Source: Micrococcales bacterium
Lineage (GTDB): Bacteria; Actinomycetota; Actinomycetes; S36-B12; UBA10799
Reading direction: 5' to 3'
Assembly (NCBI GenBank): GCA_016719135.1
Contig: JADKAV010000012.1
Coordinates: forward strand, 1 to 64,000
DNA length: 64,000 nt
Part shown: positions 1-7,451 of the stretch, in pieces
How positions within the stretch are numbered: the first letter of the stretch is position 1
Layout: each line of letters starts with the position of its first letter
Position numbers and translations under genes: made by a program
Notes under the pieces: generated by a model
Databases searched by the model: none
What the model was told of the DNA's origin: nothing
Seen by the model: only the letters and a program-made list of their open reading frames with translations

Positions 1-219
1 ATCGTCATCGCCGGACAACTGTCTGCCACCGGCGAACACCTGCTGGCCGGGATTCGCGAACGCATCTACTCCAGGTCGTTGCCCCTGGCCATGCGAGACC
101 TGCAGATCACCGCAAGCAACCTCGCCGGGGACTCGGGGGTGCTGGGACTGGCCAACGGGGTGCTGGACAGACTGTTCACCTTTGAACACCTCAATGCGGC
201 ATTGGCATCGACGGGCTGA
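1..219 (+). CDS. ROK-family protein (sugar kinase or repressor), C-terminal 72 residues
   Basis: The frame is open from base 1 to a TGA at 217-219, so only the C-terminus is present. It shows the usual end of the ROK fold: a hydrophobic strand followed by Gly (IVIAGQLSATG), a helix with LLAGIRERIYSR, then a segment AGDSGVLGLANGVLD resembling the 'lGxxAGlxGAa' ending of ROK glucokinases and NagC/XylR-type repressors. Without the N-terminus one cannot tell a kinase from a regulator carrying a winged helix. It converges with glpD across a repeat-containing spacer. Confidence 0.65.
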   Translation: MVIAGQLSATGEHLLAGIRERIYSRSLPLAMRDLQITASNLAGDSGVLGLANGVLDRLFTFEHLNAALASTG

Positions 220-331
220 AGGACGCTGCCGGGTGCCTCCGCAGGTCTTGGGCTGCAGGACTGTTCTGATGCATTAGAGATGCCCGGACGACCGTCTCAG
301 GACTCTTGTCGGCGATCGGCTCTGCAGAGGC

Positions 332-450
332 GTGAGAGTTGGGTACACACGTTGGAGATCGGTACACGCGTTGGAGATCCACGGGCCGCGCAACTCCAAC
401 GGCCGTGCGCTTGTCCAACCTACGTACATAACTCCAACGCCTGCGCCAGG
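332..450. repeat. 19-bp-period palindromic intergenic repeat, copy 1
   Basis: Units start at 332 (outermost box GTGAGA), 351 and 370, each 19 bp apart. The core 370-400 runs from GTTGGA to TCCAAC in exactly 31 bp. The inverted units end at 419 and 438 in TCCAAC. The region lies between the convergent ROK gene and glpD. It shares core, spacing and box sequence with copies near 7218, 36798 and 55881. Confidence 0.85.
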
Positions 451-511
451 GCAGCACGCCCGGAGCGTGTGAGAGTTGGGTACCAACGCGTGTGCCAGGG
501 CAGCACGCCCG
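442..511. repeat. Pair of 21-bp direct repeats flanking an extra repeat unit
   Basis: The sequence TGYGCCAGGGCAGCACGCCCG occurs at 442-462 and 491-511 with one mismatch. Between them is GTGTGAGAGTTGGGTACCAACGCG, which contains one more outer box (GTGAGA) of the palindromic family. This looks like a partial duplication of the end of the element. The rest of 220-618 holds no convincing gene. Confidence 0.6.
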
Positions 512-618
512 TAGTGACATCACGATGCCAGCCGGCGTCCGATCCCACGGCGGAGGGTCACCAGTAGTGCGGCGGAAGCACCCGGCCCGCACATGGCGGA
601 GTAACCGGACCCAAACCC

Positions 619-2277
619 CTACCGATACGCGGCGCTGGCCTTGCGGTACTCCTGCAGCTGAGCCCTACGCTCCTCGGTGAAGTACTCGTCGTAGCGACGT
701 TGCGCGTCGTCGCCGAAGAGCAACTCACACGCCTCGTGGATGCCGTCGGCGCCGCGGATTTCGTCATAGTCGAGCACCAGCGCGATCTTGCTGCGGCGAC
801 GCAGGAAGTCGTCGAGTTTGGTGATCATCTCCGTCTTGGCGGCATAGAAGAGTTCAACGCGGACATAGTCGGCGTCCTCGATGATGTCGTCGGCCATACT
901 CGGGTCGTCGCGGAGCGCCTCCAGCATCGCGAAGGCTCGCAGCCCGTAACGCCGCCACAGCCGTGTCGACAGGGTCTCGAAACTGGCTCGGGTCGTCAGC
1001 CGGTCCAGACCCATCAGCCGGGCCTGCCGGAAGTATTCCTCGCGGGTGGCTTTGGGGGGTTCGCCGTACCAGGACTTCTTGTCCTTCGTCAGCGGCACGC
1101 CGAGTTTCTTGACCAGCGTGCTCACCTCGTTGCCGATGTTCACGCAGTCCGTGAGTTTGCCGCCGAAGACCGTGATCCACGACTGCCCGGCATCGACCTC
1201 CATGGCATGCTTGCGTGACAGCGAGGTCCAGTCCGTGTCGTCCGAGGTGGTGTTGTCGGCCTCGACCACCAATGGCCGCACGCCGCTTCGGGTGGCGATG
1301 ATGTCGCGCGGGGACAAGGGGGTCTGCAGATCGAGGCGTTCGTTGATCTGGTCGAGCAGGAAGTCCCGGTCCTCGTTGGTGACGTCCGTGTGCGGATCGC
1401 CGACCCGATCATCAGTTGTCCCGATCACCGATCGGGTGCCCATCGGGATCACGTAGAACAGCCGCTGGGTGTCGTCGAAGAATGCCAGTACCCGTTCGTG
1501 CTCCGACAGCCGCGGCACGATCAGGTGGATGCCCTTGGAGAACACGATCTTGTGCTTGGTTCTGATGCCGTGCGCGTCATTGATCGGGTCGACGAACGGA
1601 CCTGCCGCGTTGATGATGACCTTGGCGCTGGCGGAGAACTCGGCACCGGTGTCGGTGTCCCGCAGTTGCACCTGCCACCGGTCACCTTCACGCGTGGCCG
1701 AATCGAACGACACATAGTTCGCGCAGGTCGCGCCAGAGTTCAACGCGGAGCGGATGAACCCGAACACGAACCGGGAATCGTTGTCGACGATGTACGCGTC
1801 GGAATACTCGATGCCGCCCAGCAGATTATCCGTGCGCACGATCGGCTCGTTCTCGGCGATCTTCTCCGGCGTCAGCACGCGCGGTGCTTTGGTGAACCCG
1901 TTGCCGATCAGCCAGTAGCCCGCCGCGCCCAGACCCGCGAACCATGGCTTGAATGGGGAGTTCTCGTCGAGGGCGGCCATGAACCGGATCTCTTTGAGGT
2001 TCGCGGGGTAGGCCTTGATGAGGTGGTTGCGCGACATACACAGGTCGCGCACGAGCTTGATCTCGTAGTTCTCCAGGTACTTGAAGCCGCCCCAAACGAG
2101 GTTGCTCGACTGCATGGAGGTGAAGTCGGCGAAATCCCCGCGGTCGATCACCGCCACGCGCGCACCACGCGAGGCAAGCGCCGCCGCTGACACGGCGCCG
2201 TTGATCCCGCCGCCGATGATCAATACGTCAAATGTTCCGCCGTCGAGCTGGGCGATGTTTGCTTCGCGTAGTCCCAC
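619..2277 (-). CDS. glpD: Glycerol-3-phosphate dehydrogenase, FAD-dependent
   Basis: 552 residues, the normal GlpD length. It oxidises sn-glycerol-3-phosphate to dihydroxyacetone phosphate at the membrane and passes electrons to quinone. The N-terminal dinucleotide-binding motif IGGGING is at residues 21-27, followed by the FAD-domain segment SSNLVWGGFKYLE and, later, the substrate-domain stretch IGTTDDRVGDPH. The C-terminal helical domain is complete. The start is GTG at 2277. It is transcribed away from the neighbouring membrane gene's start and converges with the ROK gene. No glpF or glpK lies in the window. Confidence 0.93.
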   Translation of the reverse strand: MGLREANIAQLDGGTFDVLIIGGGINGAVSAAALASRGARVAVIDRGDFADFTSMQSSNLVWGGFKYLENYEIKLVRDLCMSRNHLIKAYPANLKEIRFMAALDENSPFKPWFAGLGAAGYWLIGNGFTKAPRVLTPEKIAENEPIVRTDNLLGGIEYSDAYIVDNDSRFVFGFIRSALNSGATCANYVSFDSATREGDRWQVQLRDTDTGAEFSASAKVIINAAGPFVDPINDAHGIRTKHKIVFSKGIHLIVPRLSEHERVLAFFDDTQRLFYVIPMGTRSVIGTTDDRVGDPHTDVTNEDRDFLLDQINERLDLQTPLSPRDIIATRSGVRPLVVEADNTTSDDTDWTSLSRKHAMEVDAGQSWITVFGGKLTDCVNIGNEVSTLVKKLGVPLTKDKKSWYGEPPKATREEYFRQARLMGLDRLTTRASFETLSTRLWRRYGLRAFAMLEALRDDPSMADDIIEDADYVRVELFYAAKTEMITKLDDFLRRRSKIALVLDYDEIRGADGIHEACELLFGDDAQRRYDEYFTEERRAQLQEYRKASAAYR

Positions 2278-2333
2278 ATTTCGATCCTAGGCACGATCGG
2301 GCCGCGACGTTGTTGTGGCGGGAACGCGAGGCA

Positions 2334-3065
2334 TCAAGCGCGGTAAGGACGCGAGGCGAGGCCAACCAGAATGCCGGCCGCAGTAGCGCCAAGCCAGCAC
2401 ACGGTCAACGCCAGGACCTCGTAGGAATACTCCATTTCGGTGCCGAGCGTTGCGACCAACAACGGCAGGGCACCGACTCCCAGAGCACCGACAACAATCA
2501 GAATTCGGCGAAGTACTCGTTCAGACCGCCGGGTGGCAGCGAGCGCGAATCCTGTTAGCAGGAAGGCCAAAGACATCGCGAAGTAGCCGACATCCTCCAG
2601 GGCCACGAACACACCATGCGGGTTGTACTGCGACAGCACAGAGAGCCCGCCGTCGAGTTCTCCTTTGACCAGGCTGGTCTGCACGGTGGTGAACTGGACG
2701 TAATAGTCCACCATGAGCACGGCCGCGGAGATTCCGGCGAAAGTCAGCCCGAGCGTCCCAAGAGCGGTTCTCGATCGCGGCACACGTACTTGAAGAGCAA
2801 CGATAACCGCGGCCACCAGCGGGCCCAACAGGAACGCCGCCACCATCCACACGAAATCGCCAGGCACATAGTCGACAGCGTCGGTGTACGGATAGCCGAT
2901 ACAACTCCCGTCGGTGGCTGTGCAATTCGGGCCGCTGCGGGCGGGGGCACCCGGGAAGACCAGCACGAGAAGCCAGGCAGTGATAGCGGTGGCAGTGAGG
3001 GCCCAGCCGACAGCGCCCGCCCATCGGGGCAGGGGGCTTGTGCCTGAAGCGCTATCGGGATCCAT
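2334..3065 (-). CDS. Integral membrane protein of unknown function
   Basis: About 243 residues with roughly seven hydrophobic segments: near residue 15-35 after a short polar start, at the VAAFLLGPLVAAVIVALQV stretch, and on through the C-terminal TVCWLGATAAGILVGLA segment. A loop with two Cys (NCTATDGSC) lies after the first helix and is probably extracytoplasmic. I place the start at ATG 3065 because GGAAGG stands nine bases upstream; an ATG at 3110 would add 15 residues. No family recognised and no functional hint from the neighbours. Confidence 0.7.
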   Translation of the reverse strand: MDPDSASGTSPLPRWAGAVGWALTATAITAWLLVLVFPGAPARSGPNCTATDGSCIGYPYTDAVDYVPGDFVWMVAAFLLGPLVAAVIVALQVRVPRSRTALGTLGLTFAGISAAVLMVDYYVQFTTVQTSLVKGELDGGLSVLSQYNPHGVFVALEDVGYFAMSLAFLLTGFALAATRRSERVLRRILIVVGALGVGALPLLVATLGTEMEYSYEVLALTVCWLGATAAGILVGLASRPYRA

Positions 3066-3123
3066 ACTGATCTGCCTTCCATTCGAGCATAGATACGGGG
3101 CAGCATCCACGCCTCGAAGATCA

Positions 3124-4731
3124 CTACTGAAAGCGCGCCGCCGCCTGCCTGGCTTCGGGAAGATCCGCGAGCCGGCGCATCGAGGCCAAGGGCCTGCCCA
3201 TCCGGTGGTTTCCGCGCAGAGCCTGCTCGTTGCGAGCCAGGAAATCCCAATAGCCGGCCGTGAACGGACAGGCCAGTTCGCCTGTCCTCCGGTCGGGCCG
3301 AAACTGGCAGTCCGAGCAGTAGTCGCTCATCTTCTTGATATAGGCCCCGCCGGAGGTGTACGGCTTGGTCGCGACGATCCCACCATCGGCGTATTGGGAC
3401 ATGCCGATGACGTTGCCGAGCATGACCCAGTCGTACCCATCGACGAACGCCCGCCGGAACCAGTCGTTGAGCTGCGCCGGGTCGTACCCCCGCTGCAACG
3501 CCCATGACCCCAGAATCATGAGGCGCTGGATGTGGTGAGCCCAGCCGGTCTCGCGAACCTCACGCAAAGTCACGTCCAGGCACCGGGCCGGCGAGGACTC
3601 CATTTGCTCGAACCATTCAGGCAGCGGATTTCTGGCGTCCAGGTAGTTCCTCGTCGGGTAGTCCGAAGGCAGCCACCAGTACAGGTGCCACATGTACTCG
3701 CGCCACCCCAGTATCTGCCGGATGAAGCCCTCCGCCGCGTTGAGCGGAGCCCGACCGTTGCGATACGCGATCTCCGCCGCCTCGATGACTTCCGGTGGAT
3801 CCAGCAGACCCAAGTTCAAGGGCACCGACAACAACGAGTGCGCCATCCACGGATCACCGGTGAGCATGGCGTCTTCATATCTGCCGAAGTCGGGGAGGCG
3901 CTGCTCGATGAACACACCCAGTGCGGCCAGCGCCTCGTCACGGGTCACCGCGAACCTGCGTGGGCCATCGCGGCCGAGGGTGGGCACTGACTCGAGGTCG
4001 GCGCGCACATGTTCGTCCACGACGTCCTCGTTCGGCCACCACGGCGCGGGCACGCCCAAGGTACGGGCCTTGCGCGGTGGAGGTTCCCGATTGTCCGCGT
4101 CCAGGTTCCACCTGCCACCGACAGGCTCGCCGCCATCCATCAGTACACCGGTGGCACGCCGAGCGGCACGGTAGAAGGTCTCCAGCAACGGGCGCTCGCC
4201 GGTCCAATCGGCGAACTGTTCGGCACTTGTGACGAAGCCCCGTGCCGGCAGTACCTCCAGTCCCAGCGACTGCACGAATTGCAGCGCCGGCCTGGACGTG
4301 GGGTGCACGACGTGGACGGGTTCCTCGACGCGCTGCAGGGCCTCTCGGTAGGTGTCGGTCTTGATGTACACCGCTCGGTCGCCCAGTTCCGCCGCAAGGT
4401 GACGCAGGCCGGACAGGATCAGATGCGCTTTGGCCCGGTGCACATGGTGACGGCGCAACGCGGCCTGGGATTCGATCAGCAGAACCGGCCCGTCATAGTC
4501 GGCCAGGAAGTGCGGACCGAGCTGATCGGCGAACAGCCACCGCATAACTAAGGCCTTGCCCGTATCGAGGTCGCGTATTCCACGCATGCGAGTCTGACAG
4601 AGAGCGCTCCGGAAGGCTTGGGCCCTGGCGTCCGGTGCGTTCACGGTGCGGGTGAACGTGGGATCCTTGCGCACTTTGACCTTCACAGTGGCGGACTCGG
4701 TTTTCGTTTGCTCACGAGCCGTGCCGGACAT
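3124..4731 (-). CDS. Fe-S bacterial cryptochrome / (6-4) photolyase-related protein
   Basis: 535 residues, a flavoprotein of the deoxyribodipyrimidine-photolyase-related family (PF04244; CryB/PhrB class), which repairs (6-4) photoproducts or senses blue light. The family core begins at residue 63 (MRWLFADQLGPHF). The four cysteines expected for the [4Fe-4S] cluster are at about 384, 472, 475 and 488; their spacing (88, then 2 and 12 intervening residues) equals that of Rhodobacter CryB Cys350/438/441/454. The first 62 residues are unlike the family. GAGGG precedes ATG 4731, but ATG 4545 is a plausible alternative start. Confidence 0.85.
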   Translation of the reverse strand: MSGTAREQTKTESATVKVKVRKDPTFTRTVNAPDARAQAFRSALCQTRMRGIRDLDTGKALVMRWLFADQLGPHFLADYDGPVLLIESQAALRRHHVHRAKAHLILSGLRHLAAELGDRAVYIKTDTYREALQRVEEPVHVVHPTSRPALQFVQSLGLEVLPARGFVTSAEQFADWTGERPLLETFYRAARRATGVLMDGGEPVGGRWNLDADNREPPPRKARTLGVPAPWWPNEDVVDEHVRADLESVPTLGRDGPRRFAVTRDEALAALGVFIEQRLPDFGRYEDAMLTGDPWMAHSLLSVPLNLGLLDPPEVIEAAEIAYRNGRAPLNAAEGFIRQILGWREYMWHLYWWLPSDYPTRNYLDARNPLPEWFEQMESSPARCLDVTLREVRETGWAHHIQRLMILGSWALQRGYDPAQLNDWFRRAFVDGYDWVMLGNVIGMSQYADGGIVATKPYTSGGAYIKKMSDYCSDCQFRPDRRTGELACPFTAGYWDFLARNEQALRGNHRMGRPLASMRRLADLPEARQAAARFQ

Positions 4732-4767
4732 CGGGTCGCCCTCGTCGCGGTAGGTCGTGGTCGTACT

Positions 4768-4959
4768 TCATTTGATGGTGCCTTCCAGGCTCTGCGCCCT
4801 GGACTTCTTGGCCGGCGCGATGGCTGAAGCCGGCGAGGCGACGATCAACCCGAGTGCCACCCCCAACACCACCAGCACACTGAGTCTGCCGTTCTTGCTG
4901 AGCAAACCGTTCACGGGAACCGTTAGTCCATCGCGGGCGACAATGGGCTTTTTGGGCAC
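4768..4959 (-). CDS. Small predicted membrane or secreted peptide (63 aa)
   Basis: A GTG-start frame encoding a basic N-terminus, one hydrophobic helix (LSVLVVLGVALGLIVASPA, residues 26-44) and a short basic tail. An ASA motif after the helix could be a signal-peptidase site. It lies between a lipoprotein gene and the photolyase gene, all on the same strand. There is no strong Shine-Dalgarno sequence, so this may be a chance frame; the hydrophobic helix with a balanced polar flank is the only support. Confidence 0.35.
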   Translation of the reverse strand: MPKKPIVARDGLTVPVNGLLSKNGRLSVLVVLGVALGLIVASPASAIAPAKKSRAQSLEGTIK

Positions 4960-5009
4960 TGATCGCGCGCTTTTCGGCCCAGGACACCGGCACGCCGTGG
5001 TGCGCCGAG

Positions 5010-5579
5010 TCAGGAAACCCGAGCCGCCACCATAGCCGCCAACGTCTTCGCTTGATCGTCGGTGGAGTTCTCGACGCCGATCTGGATCTGCACGAAGCGT
5101 TCGCCCACGAGCATCCCGATGACTGGAGAATTGGTCTGCTCATTGGTGAGGATGTACGCCTGCGAGGCACCGGGCACTTCGGTATCTTGCGCCTCATCGC
5201 CGAAGTATGCCGGCGCGAGATCGACATTGGTTTCGTAGGACTCCTGACCATCGATCAGTGACACCCCCACGTTCACGATCGCCAAAGGTAGGTCCACCCC
5301 GGTGGACGAGTCGACCATCGTGTACGTGCAGGTCACGATCTGCCTGGCATCGTCGGAGGTCTGCTCACCGGCGGGGAATTGAGTGCCTAGGACCTCGTTG
5401 ATCTCATCGGGGCTCAGGAGGCCGCACACATCGTCGGAGGCCACCGGGGTAGGGCTGGAAACCGCACTCGCCGACGGCGACGATTCCGCTGGCGTGGTCT
5501 GTGTGGAACTGCCACAGCCGGTCAGTAGCAGACCGGCTGACAACAGCACCGCGACCATCCCCGGAATCTTCACGGTCAC
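5010..5579 (-). CDS. Secreted lipoprotein, DUF3558-like
   Basis: 189 residues. The signal peptide ends in a lipobox LLTGC (Cys about residue 22), so the mature protein should be lipid-anchored on the outer face of the membrane. A Ser/Thr/Pro-rich linker follows (residues 25-48). Then comes a compact domain starting at VCGLLSPDEINEVLG with a second Cys in TCTYTM, the pattern of DUF3558 lipoproteins of mycobacteria and streptomycetes, whose function is not established. Family assignment is by pattern only. Confidence 0.75.
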   Translation of the reverse strand: MTVKIPGMVAVLLSAGLLLTGCGSSTQTTPAESSPSASAVSSPTPVASDDVCGLLSPDEINEVLGTQFPAGEQTSDDARQIVTCTYTMVDSSTGVDLPLAIVNVGVSLIDGQESYETNVDLAPAYFGDEAQDTEVPGASQAYILTNEQTNSPVIGMLVGERFVQIQIGVENSTDDQAKTLAAMVAARVS

Positions 5580-5692
5580 TCCTTGCCGCCGGATGCAAAC
5601 AATAGACCATCAGCGGACACGATGCCGGGGCCAACTTCTGGGTGGGGTTGCGACGCCCGAGGAGGAGTCTCGCCTCCCGCGTGAAATGACCC

Positions 5693-6112
5693 TCAGCCGC
5701 GGGCCTTGCGCGTGCGCTTGTCGTTCTCCTTCTGGATAGCCTTCACCAGTTCCTTTTTCGACATTTTCGATCGGCCATCGATGTCGAGATCCTTGGCGAC
5801 CTCGTACAGGTGCTTTTTGGTCGCGTTGGCATCCACGCCACCGGCGGTCTTGCGGTTGGTGTTCTTGCCGCCCTTGGCCTGCGCGTCGGACGGGCCCTTT
5901 TTGTCCTTACGCTTCCAGTGGTCGCCGACCTTCTCGTGGGTGTGCTTGAGCGCCGACCAGGCAGTGCGCATCGCGCGCTCACCCTCCCCGTATTCCTTGG
6001 CCGCCGAGTCGTGCGCTTTGGCAAATGTGCGGCGGGCCTTCTTGCCCGATCGGGCGACTGTACTGGGCAGCTCGCTCTTCTTCGGCTTGCCCTTCTTCGT
6101 CATCATCGGCAT
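5693..6112 (-). CDS. ChaB-family protein with C-terminal Rho-N/SAP-like domain
   Basis: 139 residues, very basic. The ChaB-like region (about residues 12-65, ELPSTVARSGKKARRTFAKAHD onward, ending in DHWKRK) is followed by a lysine/asparagine-rich linker. A 40-residue helix-extended-loop-helix segment (KKHLYEVAKDLDIDGRSKMSKKELVKAI) follows, typical of Rho N-terminal or SAP-like nucleic-acid-binding modules. Despite the old name 'cation transport regulator', the charge and fold suggest DNA or RNA binding. The start has two close Met codons (MPMM). Confidence 0.8.
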   Translation of the reverse strand: MPMMTKKGKPKKSELPSTVARSGKKARRTFAKAHDSAAKEYGEGERAMRTAWSALKHTHEKVGDHWKRKDKKGPSDAQAKGGKNTNRKTAGGVDANATKKHLYEVAKDLDIDGRSKMSKKELVKAIQKENDKRTRKARG

Positions 6113-6139
6113 ACCGGGCTCTACCCGCAGGAGGCGATC

Positions 6140-7189
6140 TCAGCCCTGCTCGGCAGCATTGTGTTGCGCGATCCAGGCCGTCAATGGCGCAGGCAATGCA
6201 GCGGGCCGGTCGCCCCAGTCGATCACCACGCAGGTCTTCGCGAACCGGTCGTGCCAGGCGAGCCTTCGCGCACCGAACGGGATGCCGATCAGACCGAGGC
6301 CGAAGATGAGGAACGACAAGGGGTACGTCAGTACGCGCACGAATGCCTGACCGCCACGGATCGGCGATCCGTCCGCGCCCACCACTTTGATGCCAACGAG
6401 GCCTTTGCCGACCGACCCACCGGCGATCAGCAGCCCGACGAACAGATAAAGGAACCCCCACACCACCAAGGCGACCAGACCGACAATGGACGCCGTATTC
6501 ATCGAAATGGTGAGACCGAGTACCTCGCTCAAGAAGAAGGTGAGGGCCGATGCCATGAGGGTGTAGGAGCCGAACACCACTGCGAAATCGACCAGAAAGG
6601 CCAGGAACCTGCTTACGGGTCCGGCGTAGTGTCCCGAGACCATTCCCCTGCCTTTCTCATCCGGGGTGAAGCCGGCCATCAGTGAGGCCGGCCCGGCGGG
6701 AAGAGTCCGAGGGTCTTTGCCCACCGCGCGCAAGGCCACGCCGCCGGCGATCTTGTCCACGGCAGCGATCTGGCGGCGGGCAGCATCGACCACCGAACCC
6801 GCTACCTGACCGGTGCTCTCCTGCACGATCTCAGCCACCCCAGCCCGTGCGACCACGGCCCGGACATCGACCCGGTCCATCAAAGCGTTCATGTCCACGC
6901 GTTCCATCAGCCGGTCCGGGTCGGCTCGATCCAGCAATCGGTCCACATCCACCCGGTCGAGCAACGCGTTGACGTCGACCCGATCCAGCAGGGCGTTCAC
7001 GTCTACCTCGTCGAGCAGGGCATTGACATCTACACGCTGGATGACAGCATCCACATCGATGCGCTGGACGACCCCGTCGACATCGACCGACTCGACCATC
7101 GCGTTCACGTCGACAGCTTCGGCAGCAGCGTTCGTGATCCGCGCGACGGGCCCGCGCCTACGTCGCCGCTGGTCGCCCGATTCACTCAT
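6140..7189 (-). CDS. RDD-family membrane protein with ten nonapeptide repeats
   Basis: 349 residues from ATG 7189 (MSESGDQRR). A basic start is followed by ten exact nine-residue repeats (residues 26-115) of the form VDVNALLDR, then an amphipathic region. The membrane-embedded RDD domain follows (from about residue 180, SRFLAFLVDFAVVFG) with three to four helices and a C-terminal cytoplasmic tail. RDD proteins are poorly characterised, and some are linked to ion transport. Reading can continue upstream to 7324, but that extension runs through the palindromic repeat and is rejected. It is divergent from the gene at 7452. Confidence 0.85.
   Translation of the reverse strand: MSESGDQRRRRRGPVARITNAAAEAVDVNAMVESVDVDGVVQRIDVDAVIQRVDVNALLDEVDVNALLDRVDVNALLDRVDVDRLLDRADPDRLMERVDMNALMDRVDVRAVVARAGVAEIVQESTGQVAGSVVDAARRQIAAVDKIAGGVALRAVGKDPRTLPAGPASLMAGFTPDEKGRGMVSGHYAGPVSRFLAFLVDFAVVFGSYTLMASALTFFLSEVLGLTISMNTASIVGLVALVVWGFLYLFVGLLIAGGSVGKGLVGIKVVGADGSPIRGGQAFVRVLTYPLSFLIFGLGLIGIPFGARRLAWHDRFAKTCVVIDWGDRPAALPAPLTAWIAQHNAAEQG
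6845..7114 (-). repeat. Ten tandem 27-bp coding repeats (nonapeptide array)
   Basis: Ten consecutive 27-bp units inside the RDD gene encode V-D-V-N/D-x-L/V-L/V-x-R/E nonapeptides with no indel. Units five and six (VDVNALLDR twice) are identical in protein. The regular Asp/Val pattern with hydrophobic positions 1, 3, 6 and 7 suggests a stacked solenoid or an extended amphipathic surface. Similar arrays occur ahead of RDD domains in other actinobacteria, as far as I know. Confidence 0.85.
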
Positions 7190-7217
7190 GGGTAGAGCGT
7201 AGGGCCAGCGAAATCCC

Positions 7218-7333
7218 GTTGGAGTTGGGTACATCCGTTGGAGATAGGTACGGCCGTTGGAGATCGAACGGCCGCGCAACTCCAACCCCTGTGCGCTTGT
7301 CCAACCGTTGTACCGATGTCTCACGGATGTGCG
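7218..7333. repeat. 19-bp-period palindromic intergenic repeat, copy 2
   Basis: Forward units start with GTTGGA at 7218, 7237 and 7256. The 31-bp core is 7256-7286. Inverted units end at 7305 (TCCAAC) and 7324 (TCTCAC, the outer variant box). It lies between the divergent RDD gene (start 7189) and the gene starting at 7452, so in this position it cannot serve simply as a terminator. Confidence 0.85.
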
Positions 7334-7451
7334 CGGAATCTGGGCGCATCGAATCTTGTCCGATCAGGGCTCGCCCCGTCGCGGCCGTCCGAGATCGCAC
7401 GGCCGCCGTCACCACCGTAAGCCGAACCAGAATCAGCGTAGGGTTGTCTGC

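Noticed and set aside
332..438. CRISPR-like reading of the 19-bp-period repeat
   Set aside because: Repeat units are too short, spacers are about 12 bp and similar to one another, the right half is inverted, and there are no cas genes.
6140..7324. Extension of the RDD protein upstream to 7324, with similar peptide strings at the other repeat copies
   Set aside because: The shared peptide (…GWTSxQxLE…) is just translation of the palindromic repeat; ATG 7189 gives a normal start.
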